Of a DNA stretch of 64,000 bases, positions 8,938-16,988 are shown piece after piece. Position 1 is the stretch's first letter, and every line of letters begins with the position of its first letter. Below the pieces are notes generated by a model that was given only the letters and a program-made list of their open reading frames with translations, was not told where the DNA came from and searched no databases. Both the position numbers and the translations under genes were made by a program. The DNA is taken from positions 121,053 to 185,052 of the forward strand of contig NZ_QOIL01000020.1 of NCBI RefSeq assembly GCF_003323745.1, in the 5' to 3' direction. This DNA is from Sphaerisporangium album. Lineage in GTDB: Bacteria > Actinomycetota > Actinomycetes > Streptosporangiales > Streptosporangiaceae.

Positions 8938-9053
8938 GGAATCTCCTGGGGGGTGGGAGGGAGAGGAGAGCCCGGCACGGGGGCGCCGTACCGGGGAGAG
9001 CGGCCCGCGCCGCCGGGAGCGGGCGCGGGCCGGTATGGCGTGGGGGCCTCGGG

Positions 9054-10202
9054 TCAGAAGCCGAGGATGTTCAGGTCCCAGAGGGAGTAGCCCCACTGGG
9101 TGGCGCGCTGGGTGCCGTACACCCGCACGCAGCGGCCGCTCACGTTACTGAGCGGGATGTCGTCGATGCCGCCGTCGCCGTTCACGGTGGAGTACACCGT
9201 GGTCCACGCCGAGCCGCAGCCGGGCGCGACCTGGATCTGGTACGCCCGCGCGTAGGCGACCTCCCAGTTCAGGCGGACCAGCCTGATGATCCGCGTCTGG
9301 CCGAGGTCCACCTGGATCCACTGCGGGTCGGAGTACGCGCTGCCCCACCGGGTCGCGAGGTCGCCGTCGACGGCGCGCGGGCCGGCGTGCTGGCTTCCGG
9401 GCTCGACGCTGGAGACGGTGACCGTGCGGTTACGCGCGTAGTCGACGAGGGTGGGGGCGTCGGTCTTGATGCGGATGTCGCGGTAGTTGATGTCCATGCC
9501 GTCGCCGTCGTTCTGCACGCCGATGTAGCCGTTGGCGATGTTCCTCGTGCTCATGTAGTCGTTGATCTTGACGTCGTTGAGGACCACCTCGACGTGCTGG
9601 CCGTGCACCCTGATCTCGTAGGTGTTCCACTGGCCCGGCGGGCGCAGCGCCTGGGCGCGCAACGCGGCGTCGGGCGCCTTGAAGCTGTAGACGCTGCCAG
9701 TGGTACGGCTGGGGTCGGCGTCGGTGGCGTCGATCTGGATCTCGTGGCCCTCGTTGACCGGCTTCCACGGGTCGCCCTGCGGGTCGGAGAAGCCGATGAA
9801 CACTCCCCCGTTGTCGTCGCCGGGCATCATCCAGTCGAGCTTGAGCGAGTAGTTCGCGAACGTGCTGACCGGGTACCACAGCAGGCCCATGCCGCCGAAG
9901 GACTTCAGCGTGCCGTCCACGATGGTGAAGCCGCCGGGGCCGGCCTGGCGCCACCGGTTCAGGCTGGCCTGGGTGCCGTCGAACAGAGAGGTGTACCCGG
10001 GCTCGGCCGCCAGGGCGCCCTTGGCCGTGCCGTTGGCGACGCCGGCGGTGGCCGCCGACGCAGTAAGGGGGGTCGCGAGGGTCGCCGCCACGGCCGCCAC
10101 GGTCACGGCGCGCCGCAGGAGGACGGCGGAGCGTGCGAGGGCGCGGCGCAGGGCCGTACGCGGAGCGGGGGTGCGGTCGGGAAAGCGCGCGTGCTCGTCC
10201 AT
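9054..10202 (-). CDS. Secreted DUF1080 (3-keto-disaccharide hydrolase-like) protein with F5/8-type C domain
   Basis: 382 residues. After a long Arg-rich N-terminus and hydrophobic signal (AVTVAAVAATLATPLTASAA) comes a DUF1080 concanavalin-like jelly-roll (about 70-250; GYTSLFDGTQASLNRWRQ, then YSLKLDWMMPGDDNGGVFIG and GYIGVQNDGDGMDINYRDI). The C-terminal 130 residues form an F5/8-type C (CBM32-like) domain (AVDGDLATRWGSAYSDPQW). DUF1080 proteins include 3-keto-glycoside hydrolases, which fits pairing with the sugar dehydrogenase-like protein just downstream: one could oxidise and the other cleave the keto-sugar. The ATG at 10202 has AAAGGA six bases further upstream than the alternative GTG at 10205, so it is preferred. 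The coupling with the downstream gene is inference. Confidence 0.87.
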   Translation of the reverse strand: MDEHARFPDRTPAPRTALRRALARSAVLLRRAVTVAAVAATLATPLTASAATAGVANGTAKGALAAEPGYTSLFDGTQASLNRWRQAGPGGFTIVDGTLKSFGGMGLLWYPVSTFANYSLKLDWMMPGDDNGGVFIGFSDPQGDPWKPVNEGHEIQIDATDADPSRTTGSVYSFKAPDAALRAQALRPPGQWNTYEIRVHGQHVEVVLNDVKINDYMSTRNIANGYIGVQNDGDGMDINYRDIRIKTDAPTLVDYARNRTVTVSSVEPGSQHAGPRAVDGDLATRWGSAYSDPQWIQVDLGQTRIIRLVRLNWEVAYARAYQIQVAPGCGSAWTTVYSTVNGDGGIDDIPLSNVSGRCVRVYGTQRATQWGYSLWDLNILGF

Positions 10203-10292
10203 CACGGATCCTTTGGGAGGGGATCGAGGGATTCGAGGGGATAGGAGCGCGCCGCCGCACCTGTCCGATAAAAGTCGGAGCTATTTGGACCT

Positions 10293-10319
10293 AACTTTCG
10301 CCGCTGTGGACGAAACTTT
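10293..10319 (-). promoter_or_regulatory. Paired AAAGTT direct repeats upstream of the DUF1080 gene
   Basis: On the minus strand AAAGTT occurs twice, exactly 21 bases apart (10293-10298 and 10314-10319), about 90-115 bases before the start codon. Two helical turns of spacing suits a dimeric regulator. A GAAAGT/ACTTTC pair also brackets the GH20 operator region elsewhere in the window. This is a weak, short motif. Confidence 0.25.
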
Positions 10320-10553
10320 GACACGTACGAACGGAAGCGTCAAGGCGATGGACGGCCACGATCTCGCCCGGATGTCCGCCCCACAGGGCCGTTTCGCCTC
10401 CTACCAGGGCGGGTGGCGTGCGACGGTACGGTATGGCGGCACCGCCTCCTGACCGTGCGCCTGCCCCAGGGGCCCTCTCACTTGGGACCGCCCGCGAACA
10501 GGTCATCGGATGTATTTCGCCCCCCGGGCGAGGAAAGGCGTGCTCACCGGAGC

Positions 10554-10589
10554 GCTTCCTGCCCGTGCGGCCTCGCACGGGCAGGAAGC
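10554..10589. other. Perfect 15-bp hairpin in a 560-base intergenic region
   Basis: GCTTCCTGCCCGTGC (10554-10568) and its exact reverse complement (10575-10589) flank a six-base loop. It lies within a gene-free stretch between the DUF1080 start and the PRC-barrel stop. On the minus strand it comes after the PRC-barrel terminator, so it is either a second terminator or a structured RNA or operator. No other feature is seen from 10320 to 10690. Confidence 0.55.
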
Positions 10590-10693
10590 CTCGGATGTGC
10601 GGCCGGTCCCTCGCGGGATCGCGCCCGTCCCCTCCGCTCCCGCGTCCCCGCCGTTGGCCGCGGAAATCGCGGCGGCCGTCCATGGAAAGGCCA

Positions 10694-10738
10694 TGAGAAA
10701 AAGCGGACGGGCCGCCCGCGCTCACGCGGGCGGCCCGT
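10694..10738 (-). terminator. Rho-independent terminator of the PRC-barrel gene
   Basis: A perfect 14-bp stem (10707-10720 with 10725-10738, loop CTCA) begins 23 bases after the PRC-barrel stop. On the minus strand it is followed by CCGC and a run of five T within 10694-10706. This is one of the few classical terminators in the window. Confidence 0.85.
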
Positions 10739-10761
10739 TGACCGCTTCACTCCGGTGACGT

Positions 10762-11121
10762 TCAGACGGCGCCCGGAAGGTTGGCGTAATATCCGGCGAT
10801 CCTCTCCCGGTATCCGGCGCCCTTGTATGCCTTCTCGTCGAACTCGGGGGCGTTCTTGATTTCCTGCTTGGTGCGCGCCACGTAGACCTTGCGGTCGGGC
10901 ATGTTCACCTCGGTGACGACGAGCGCGGGGAGGATGACCTTCTTGCCGAAGATCCACGGCCCGGTGTCGACGACGATGTAGCTCTCGCCCACGACGTCGC
11001 TCGCCTCGTCCACCGAACCGATCTTGCCGTCGGCCGCCTCGACGTCGAAGCCGACGATGTCCATGGTCTGACCGCTGCCGCACACGTCCGGCCGGTAAGT
11101 CCAGAGGTTGTCACTGATCAT
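10762..11121 (-). CDS. PRC-barrel domain protein
   Basis: 119 residues, cytoplasmic. Residues about 20-90 form the PRC-barrel beta-fold: DIVGFDVEAADGKIGSVDEA, then a conserved YIVVDTGPWIFGKKVILPA strand pair and VYVARTKQEIKNAPEF. The C-terminus is a short helical tail (RERIAGYYANLPGAV). PRC-barrel proteins of this small actinobacterial type are usually stress-associated and of unknown biochemical role. The ATG at 11121 follows AGGAG. The gene is monocistronic with a clear terminator. Confidence 0.85.
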   Translation of the reverse strand: MISDNLWTYRPDVCGSGQTMDIVGFDVEAADGKIGSVDEASDVVGESYIVVDTGPWIFGKKVILPALVVTEVNMPDRKVYVARTKQEIKNAPEFDEKAYKGAGYRERIAGYYANLPGAV

Positions 11122-11500
11122 GCTTGGCCTCTCCTGTTCGCTCGTACGCCGGGCGCCGCATCCCTCACCGCCCCGCCGTCACCGCTCACGGCGGCGGTAA
11201 CACGACCTCGGTTCGCAATACAGTCGGTACCCGGCCGCCGGACAGGCCACCTCAGCGGAGGGTAAAGCATCGGAATTCGGCTCCGCGCGTGAGGACGGAT
11301 TCTCCGATTCTCTGCCGGAGAACCTCGCGGCCGCGGACGGGGAAAAGTTCCGGATATCGCGGTCATTTCATGCGTGGCACGCCCGGTAGGCCGCGCGTCC
11401 GGCGCCGATTTCTCCGTGCGGCCACGATGGCCGCCCGGCGGAATCGCCGGGCAGGCCGCGCGGAATCGCGCCGAGGTCCGGGAAAAAGCACCGGAAACCG
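11122..11500. other. Intergenic stretch without a gene
   Basis: 380 bases between the PRC-barrel start and the DUF5753-regulator stop. Candidate frames on either strand have no family resemblance or ribosome-binding site. A DUF397 partner, often adjacent to DUF5753 regulators, was looked for here and not found. It presumably holds the PRC-barrel promoter. Confidence 0.5.
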
Positions 11501-12439
11501 TCAGAATTCGTCGCGTATTCCCTGGATCATGGCGGTCGTGCGGGCGACGGACTCGGCGTCGACCACGAGCGCGTTCATCACGGCGTAGTAGCGGTCCAGG
11601 TCGGCCTGCTTGTCCGGGAAGATGACTCCGACCAGCTGCGGAAGGCACACGACGTCGCTGAGCTTGGTCGCCGGGGGCCGCATGATCGCCATCGGGCCGC
11701 CCATCGCGCCATGCTCGCCACGGCTGAACGGCAGCACCTGGATCGTGACGTTGGCGCGCCGGCCGACCTCGATGAGGTGCTCCATCTGGGCGCGCATGAT
11801 GGCCTCGCCGCCGACCCGGCGCCGCAGCGCCGACTCGTCCAGGACCGCCCACAGGCGCACCGTGCCCGGATCCACCAGGATGCGCGCGCGCTCCATCCTG
11901 AGGCGGACGCGGCGCTCGATCTCGTGCTCCGAGACGCCCCGGTGCAGCCCGCGGACCAGCGCACGGGCGTAGTCCTCGGTCTGCAGGAGCTCGGGCACGC
12001 ACAGCGGGTCCCAGGTGCGGATCACCGCGGCGCCCTGTTCGAGGCCGATGTAGGACTCGAACGAGGGCGGCGTCACGTCGTTGTAGGCGTGCCACCAGCC
12101 GGGGACGCTGGCCTGCCGCGCCATGGTGAGCAGGGTCTCGCGCTCGGCGTCGCCGGTCACCCCGTACAACGTCAGCAGGTCCTGCACGTCGCGGGGCTTG
12201 AAGCCGGTGCGTCCGAGCTCCAGGCGGCTGATCTTGGTGTCGGAGGCGCGGATGCGGTAGCCCGCGTCGGCCCGGCTGATGCCTCCGGCCTCGCGCAGAC
12301 GGCGCAGTTCGGCGCCCACGAGCATGCGCAGCACCGTGGGACCTGCCTGCCGGTGGTCCAGGACCTGGTCCTCCTCCAAGTCGTCCTCAGCCTGAAAACG
12401 GCTCAATGCTCCCCCTCGGTCACCGAAACCACCGGCCAT
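11501..12439 (-). CDS. Helix-turn-helix regulator with C-terminal DUF5753
   Basis: 312 residues. The N-terminal XRE-type helix-turn-helix spans about residues 45-105 (LRRLREAGGISRADAGYRI then ISRLELGR). It is followed by the DUF5753 domain, with GWWHAYNDVTPPSFESYIGLE, the Arg-rich MERA segment, and the VTIQVLPFSRGEHGAMGG block near residue 240. This is the abundant actinomycete regulator family that often pairs with small DUF397 proteins; BldB/AbaA-like and WhiJ systems are the known relatives. No DUF397 gene is adjacent. The start at 12439 is preceded by GGTGAGA; other starts up to 12460 or at the TTG further in are possible. Probably a DNA-binding developmental or metabolic regulator; target unknown. 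Confidence 0.88.
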   Translation of the reverse strand: MAGGFGDRGGALSRFQAEDDLEEDQVLDHRQAGPTVLRMLVGAELRRLREAGGISRADAGYRIRASDTKISRLELGRTGFKPRDVQDLLTLYGVTGDAERETLLTMARQASVPGWWHAYNDVTPPSFESYIGLEQGAAVIRTWDPLCVPELLQTEDYARALVRGLHRGVSEHEIERRVRLRMERARILVDPGTVRLWAVLDESALRRRVGGEAIMRAQMEHLIEVGRRANVTIQVLPFSRGEHGAMGGPMAIMRPPATKLSDVVCLPQLVGVIFPDKQADLDRYYAVMNALVVDAESVARTTAMIQGIRDEF

Positions 12440-12557
12440 TCTCACCGCAGCCCACACCACAGCGTCTCACGCTGCCGGCACACCCAGTACCCATACCTGA
12501 TAGCGGTGACGCCCCTCGCGGAGCCCACGCCGGGAACGCGAGACGGCCTGAAGTTGG

Positions 12558-12586
12558 ATCGTCTTCCCTGCGCCGGACGCTGTCAA
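12558..12586 (-). promoter_or_regulatory. Possible promoter of the DUF5753 regulator
   Basis: On the minus strand TTGACA (12586-12581) is followed after 17 bases by GACGAT (12563-12558). The -10 match is poor. Just upstream, three direct copies of ACGGA on the minus strand (at 12614-12618, 12626-12630 and 12636-12640) could be binding sites. The rest of 12440-12832 shows nothing else. Confidence 0.3.
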
Positions 12587-12832
12587 CATACGACGGAACA
12601 GACCATGACGAAATCCGTCAGAAGGTCCGTACAGGTCCGTCAACTCGGGACGGTCGGCGCGCGTCCGGTCCGGGTGGCGGACCATCGCGCTGCGCGCCGT
12701 GCCCGTCCGGGATCACAGAGCCCGCGCACGCCTGCGCGTGCCCCTGGACGCCGCGACGACGGTCCGGGCGTCGTCGACCCTGAAGATCGAAAAGGCCGCT
12801 TCCGACGAATCGGAGGCGGCCTACGATGTGTG

Positions 12833-12904
12833 TGGGCGATACTGGGATCGAACCAGTGACCTCTTCGGTGTGAACGAAGCGCTCTCCCGCTGAGCTAATC
12901 GCCC
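12833..12904 (-). tRNA. tRNA-Val (anticodon CAC)
   Basis: On the minus strand GGGCGAT pairs with ATCGCCC to form the acceptor stem. The anticodon arm is CTTCG/CGAAG with loop TTCACAC, giving CAC. The T-arm has GGTTCGATCC. Discriminator A is at 12833 and CCA is not encoded. Nearly the same body sequence recurs in the tRNA-Val(GAC) at 20232. Confidence 0.95.
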
Positions 12905-13222
12905 TTCCGTGCCGGGCTTCCCGTGCTGACCAGGTTGGCCCGACGCGGAAAACCATACCTCACTCCGCGGTGCGCTGGCGAACCGGCGGACGAAACCGAT
13001 CACGAAAGGTTCGCCGGAGTCCGGCGGGGTGGTGCCCTGTTGTCATAGCATCGTCATGCCCCATACTCATCCGAATCGCACCACTTATGATCTTTACCCC
13101 GAGACACCCGTAGATGCCCCGTAGGACGGCCGGAACGACACGCAAAACCCTTGCAAACAGGCGCCTCTAAGCGATGTTTGACCAGGTAGAGGCATAAATG
13201 TCGCGCTGTGATATGCGTTACA

Positions 13223-13260
13223 GAAGGCCTCAGGAGCGGAATCTCTCCTGCAGTGCCTTC
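13223..13260 (+). promoter_or_regulatory. Nested hairpin in the ssgB upstream region
   Basis: GAAGGC (13223-13228) pairs with GCCTTC (13255-13260), and inside it CAGGAG (13231-13236) pairs with CTCCTG (13245-13250). Together they make a two-part stem about 105 bases before the ssgB start. It lies in a 460-base gene-free region (12905-13363) that must carry the ssgB promoter, although no clean -35/-10 pair is recognisable. It may be a leader structure or an operator. Confidence 0.45.
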
Positions 13261-13363
13261 GTTCCGCAGACATGGCTCCGGACGAAGTCCTTCAGAGCAC
13301 CTCAACGAACACCGCAACCCGAGCCCCGCGCAGGGGACCCACCGACGAAAGGGCTGGCTGACG

Positions 13364-13777
13364 ATGAATGCCACCGTCTCTGCCGAGCTGGGCCTTCGAC
13401 TTGTGGTCCCCGACCGTACGACCGTCCCCCTGCTCGCCGGCCTGAGCTACACGGCCGACGACCCGTACGCCATCCGGATGGCCTTCCACGTGGGGAACGA
13501 CGAACCGGTCGAGTGGATCTTCGCCCGTGAGCTGCTGACCGTGGGCATCGTGAGACGGGTCGGAGACGGTGACGTCCAGGTGTGGCCCGCACGAGCCGAC
13601 GGCGAACGCACGCTGAACATCAGCCTCACCTCACCCTTCGGGCAGGCCCTGTTCGAGGTGCCCCTCCACCCGCTGACCGAGTTCCTGCACCGCACCTACG
13701 AGCTTGTCTCCGCCGGGCGCGAGACCGACTTCATGGACCTGGACGAAGAGCTGTCGAACATGCTGTGGAGTTCCTGA
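13364..13777 (+). CDS. ssgB: SsgB, sporulation-specific cell-division activator
   Basis: Exactly 137 residues, the usual SsgB length. The sequence MNATVSAELGLRLVV, DDPYAIRMAFHVG, VEWIFARELLTVG and VQVWPAR matches the SsgA-like protein (SALP) family, and the C-terminus (FMDLDEELSNML) matches SsgB. SsgB marks future septum sites and recruits FtsZ in sporulating aerial hyphae. The start was set at 13364 by family alignment and a GAAAGGG sequence about ten bases upstream. The same frame continues upstream but that part is not conserved. Its presence indicates a morphologically complex, sporulating actinomycete. It is convergent with the DUF305 gene. Confidence 0.95.
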   Translation: MNATVSAELGLRLVVPDRTTVPLLAGLSYTADDPYAIRMAFHVGNDEPVEWIFARELLTVGIVRRVGDGDVQVWPARADGERTLNISLTSPFGQALFEVPLHPLTEFLHRTYELVSAGRETDFMDLDEELSNMLWSS

Positions 13778-13819
13778 CCCTCCGGGCCGCCCCCGGCTCG
13801 CGAAGTTCCTCCCCCGGCC

Positions 13820-14512
13820 TCACCTCAGGAGCGCGCGCATCCTGCCGATCTCCACGCGCTGCCCGGACGCGACGTCCGTGGCCATCGTGCGCATGATCTG
13901 ATCCGTGCCGCCCGCCAGCTCCTCCCCCGCCATCGTGATCGCCCCCTCGTGGTGCCTGATCATCAGCCGCAGCAGCAGCGCGTCGAAGGCCGCCCCGCGC
14001 GAGGAGCGCAGCCGGTTCATCTCCTCCAGGCTCGCCATGCCGTACCCCTCCTGCCCGGCCGGTGCCGTGCCGCCCCCGTGGCCGGAGTGATCGGCGGGGA
14101 CCTCGCGGCCGAGCGCGCGCAGCCATCGCGCCATCACGTCGATCTCCGGGCGCTGCCCGGCCGAGATCCGCTCGCACAGTCCCCTGATCCGCGCGTCCGA
14201 CGTGCGCGCGGGAGCGAGGTCGGCCATCTCCAGGGCCTGCCGGTGGTGCGGGATCATCCGCTCGGCGAAGAGCACGTCGGCGGCGGACGCCCGTGACTCC
14301 GACCGGCCGACGCGCTCGCCGGGCGTGGCCGTGCGGCCGGTCTCCCCAGGGGCTCCCGGGACGATCACCGGGGCGCCGTCACCGGCGACGACGGGCGCGC
14401 CCTGTCCCCCGGCCGTCCGGTCCGTGGCGGTGCAGCCGGCCAGGACGGAAGCCGCCCCGGATGCCAGCACAACCGTTACGAAAACCCCCCACGCACGGGT
14501 CCGGTTCGACAT
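13820..14512 (-). CDS. DUF305 lipoprotein
   Basis: 230 residues. An N-terminal lipoprotein signal has the lipobox LAGC, so the mature protein is anchored on the outer face of the membrane. DUF305 has two copies of the ferritin-like half motif: ERMIPHHRQALEMADLA at about residue 80 and LLRLMIRHHEGAITMAGEE at about 180. Between them lies HSGHGGG, a possible metal-binding loop. DUF305 proteins are four-helix bundles often found with copper or other metal handling, but the ligand is unknown. ATG 14512 is preceded by GGAAG; ATG 14521 is the alternative. It is divergently transcribed from the LVIVD lipoprotein gene with only 53 bases between the starts. Confidence 0.88.
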   Translation of the reverse strand: MSNRTRAWGVFVTVVLASGAASVLAGCTATDRTAGGQGAPVVAGDGAPVIVPGAPGETGRTATPGERVGRSESRASAADVLFAERMIPHHRQALEMADLAPARTSDARIRGLCERISAGQRPEIDVMARWLRALGREVPADHSGHGGGTAPAGQEGYGMASLEEMNRLRSSRGAAFDALLLRLMIRHHEGAITMAGEELAGGTDQIMRTMATDVASGQRVEIGRMRALLR

Positions 14513-14565
14513 AGCTTCCATACTGGGGCACATTCCCAGCATTCGATCCGACAACGGGGGGCATA

Positions 14566-15978
14566 GTGGGCACGTGGCGAATCGGGGCAACCGCCGCCGC
14601 ACTGGGGACGGTCCTGATCCTGGGAGGCTGCGCCGGCGACCCGGAGCCCTCCGCCACCCCCGCGGCGACGTCCGGCGGCACGCCCGCGTCCTCGGCTCCC
14701 CTCACGACCGGCGGCGTCCAGCACAGCGCCAACGCCCGGCTCCTGGCGAACGTCCCGCTCTCGGCGCCCTTCGACGGCGAGGAGGCGTGGGGCACGGACC
14801 TGGCCTTCCAGGGGAACTACGCGTTCACCGGCAACTACGAGGGCTTCACGATCCACGACATCAGCGATCCCGCCAAGCCGAAGGTCGTGACGCGGGTGGT
14901 CTGCCCCGGCGGGCAGAACGATATCTCGGTGACCGGGAACCTGCTCTTCCTCTCCATCGACGAGCCGAGGAACGACAACACCTGCGAGAGCGACCGCGGT
15001 GACGAGCTCACGGGATGGGAGGGCATCCGGATCTTCGACATCTCGGACAAGACCCACCCCCGGTACGTCAAGTCGCTGGCGACCGACTGCGGCTCGCACA
15101 CCCACACCCTCGTGCCCGGCAAGGACGCCTCGAAGGTGTACCTCTACATCTCCTCGTTCGGCCCCGACCCGGCGGCCTCGCACTGCAAGCCGCCCCACGA
15201 CTCCATCGGGGTCGTCGAGGTGCCGGTGGCCGACCCGGCCCAGGCGCGGACGGTGGCCCAGCCGGTGCTGTTCGACGACGGCGACGACGAGTCCAAGCCC
15301 GGTTCCACCAGCGGCTGCCACGACATCACGGTCTACCCGGAGAAGGACCTGGCCGCGGGCGCCTGCCTCGGCAACGGCATCCTGATGGACATCTCCGACC
15401 GCGCCCACCCGAAGGTGCTGCAGGAGGTCACCGACACGGAGAACTTCTCCATCTGGCACTCGGCGACCTTCAGCAACGACGCGAGCCGCGTGATCTTCTC
15501 CGACGAGCTCGGCGGTGGAGTCGCCCCCACCTGCGACGCCAAGACCGGATCGCTGCGGGGCGCGGACGCGGTGTACGACATCACGCCGGACCACACGCTC
15601 CGGCGCCGGGGATACTTCAAGATCCCGCGCCACCAGACCGCGGCGGAGAACTGCGTGGCGCACAACGGCTCGCTGCTGCCGGTGCCCGGCAAGACCATCC
15701 TGGTGCAGGCGTGGTACCAGGGCGGCGTCTCGGTGATCGACTTCACCGACCCGGACGCCCCCAAGGAGATCGCCTACGTCGACCGGGGCCCGATCGACAC
15801 CGAGGAGCCCAAGCTGGGCGGGTCGTGGTCGGCCTACTACTACAACGGCTACATCTACTCCAGCGACATCACCAAGGGCCTGGACGTCATCGCGATCGAC
15901 GATCCGCTCACCGATCCGGCGAAGACCGTCAGGATGGACGAGTTGAACGCCCAGACCCAGGTGTCGTACCCGGAGTGA
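14566..15978 (+). CDS. LVIVD-repeat beta-propeller lipoprotein
   Basis: 470 residues with a GTG start and a lipobox (LGGCAG) after a short hydrophobic stretch. The mature protein contains repeated YAFTGNYEGFTIHDISDPAK-like units typical of LVIVD repeats, each ending in a hydrophobic-Asp strand and a P-K/V turn, giving a probable seven-bladed propeller. Many conserved His and Cys residues (CGSHTHTLVPG, SGCHDITVYPE, ENFSIWHSATFSND) suggest metal ligands. It shares a 53-base divergent promoter region with the DUF305 gene; this pairing recurs in actinobacteria from memory, suggesting the two act together at the cell surface. Its stop abuts the pabC stop directly (TGATCA), leaving no room for a terminator. 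Confidence 0.87.
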   Translation: MGTWRIGATAAALGTVLILGGCAGDPEPSATPAATSGGTPASSAPLTTGGVQHSANARLLANVPLSAPFDGEEAWGTDLAFQGNYAFTGNYEGFTIHDISDPAKPKVVTRVVCPGGQNDISVTGNLLFLSIDEPRNDNTCESDRGDELTGWEGIRIFDISDKTHPRYVKSLATDCGSHTHTLVPGKDASKVYLYISSFGPDPAASHCKPPHDSIGVVEVPVADPAQARTVAQPVLFDDGDDESKPGSTSGCHDITVYPEKDLAAGACLGNGILMDISDRAHPKVLQEVTDTENFSIWHSATFSNDASRVIFSDELGGGVAPTCDAKTGSLRGADAVYDITPDHTLRRRGYFKIPRHQTAAENCVAHNGSLLPVPGKTILVQAWYQGGVSVIDFTDPDAPKEIAYVDRGPIDTEEPKLGGSWSAYYYNGYIYSSDITKGLDVIAIDDPLTDPAKTVRMDELNAQTQVSYPE

Positions 15979-16809
15979 TCACGGGTCGACGTCGGCCGCG
16001 GAGCGCTCGGCGAAGACGCGCATCGCCTTGGCGGTCACCGGGCCGGGCGCGGCCGGCAGGACCGTGTCGTCCACCAGCCGGATCGGCTGGATGTCGCGGG
16101 TCGTGGAGGTCAGGAACGCCTCGTCCGCCCCGTACAGCGCGGAGATCGGGACGTCGGCCTCCTCACCGCCGTGCCATTCGAGCACCAGCGCCCGCGTCAC
16201 GCCCGCCAGGCACCCCGAGGCGAGCGTCGGGGTGACGAGGTGGCCGTCCCGGACCACGAAGATGTTGCTGCCCGTGCCCTCGCACAGGTCGCCCGCGAGG
16301 TTGGCGAAGATCGCCTCCTCGCCGCCGCGCACCTTGGCGTAGGCGAGCGCCTTGGCGTTGTCGCCGTAGGAGGTGCTCTTCACGCCGGCGAGCGCGCCGC
16401 GCTCGTTGCGGGGCCAGGGGACGACGGTGACGCTCGCGGTCTCCGGGAACGGGGGCTGCGCCGCGACGATCACGATCGCGGTCGTGCCCTGGTTGCCGCG
16501 GTCGGAGCCGAGGGGGCCGTTTCCGCTGGTGTAGGTGACGCGGACGCGCCCGAGCGGCCACGGCGGCGCCGCGGCGAGGCAGGAGCGCACGCCCTCGGCG
16601 ATGGCCGAGAGGTCGGGGGCGGGCAGGCCGAGGCGCTCGGCCGACAGCGCGAGGCGGTCCAGGTGCCGGGTGAGCGCGAACGACGCGCCGTTCACGCACT
16701 TGATCGTCTCGAAGACGCCGTCGCCGACCATCAGCCCGTGGTCGAAGACGGAAACGCTGGCCTCTGCGGGATCCAGCAGTTCGCCGTTGACCCAGACCGG
16801 TACGTTCAT
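15979..16809 (-). CDS. pabC: Aminodeoxychorismate lyase (class IV aminotransferase fold)
   Basis: 276 residues of PLP fold type IV. VWVNGELLDPAEASVSVFDHGLMVGDGVFETI is the typical N-terminus of the family, the PLP lysine is in the STSYGDNAKALAYAKV region, and EGTGSNIFVV is the cofactor-phosphate motif. Branched-chain aminotransferases and D-amino-acid transaminases share this fold. The assignment as PabC, which releases 4-aminobenzoate and pyruvate for folate synthesis, rests on pabB lying immediately upstream on the same strand. The start at 16809 follows GGAGAA. The frame extends another 80 residues upstream without conservation. The 179-base gap to pabB is without a gene. Confidence 0.85.
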   Translation of the reverse strand: MNVPVWVNGELLDPAEASVSVFDHGLMVGDGVFETIKCVNGASFALTRHLDRLALSAERLGLPAPDLSAIAEGVRSCLAAAPPWPLGRVRVTYTSGNGPLGSDRGNQGTTAIVIVAAQPPFPETASVTVVPWPRNERGALAGVKSTSYGDNAKALAYAKVRGGEEAIFANLAGDLCEGTGSNIFVVRDGHLVTPTLASGCLAGVTRALVLEWHGGEEADVPISALYGADEAFLTSTTRDIQPIRLVDDTVLPAAPGPVTAKAMRVFAERSAADVDP

Positions 16810-16988
16810 CCCAGTTCTCCGTTCTTGCGAAATATGGCCGGGCACAGCCAGGTCTACCCGGTTCGAGGTGCCTCCTCCGCGGTGACCTGCCGTGGAACGG
16901 CGGTCGCGTGCGGCGAGGGGACCGTGCGTGCTGATTCGTTCGTGCTCATTCGTGCGGGCCGATCCGCGCGGGCCGGGGCGTACGGCCG

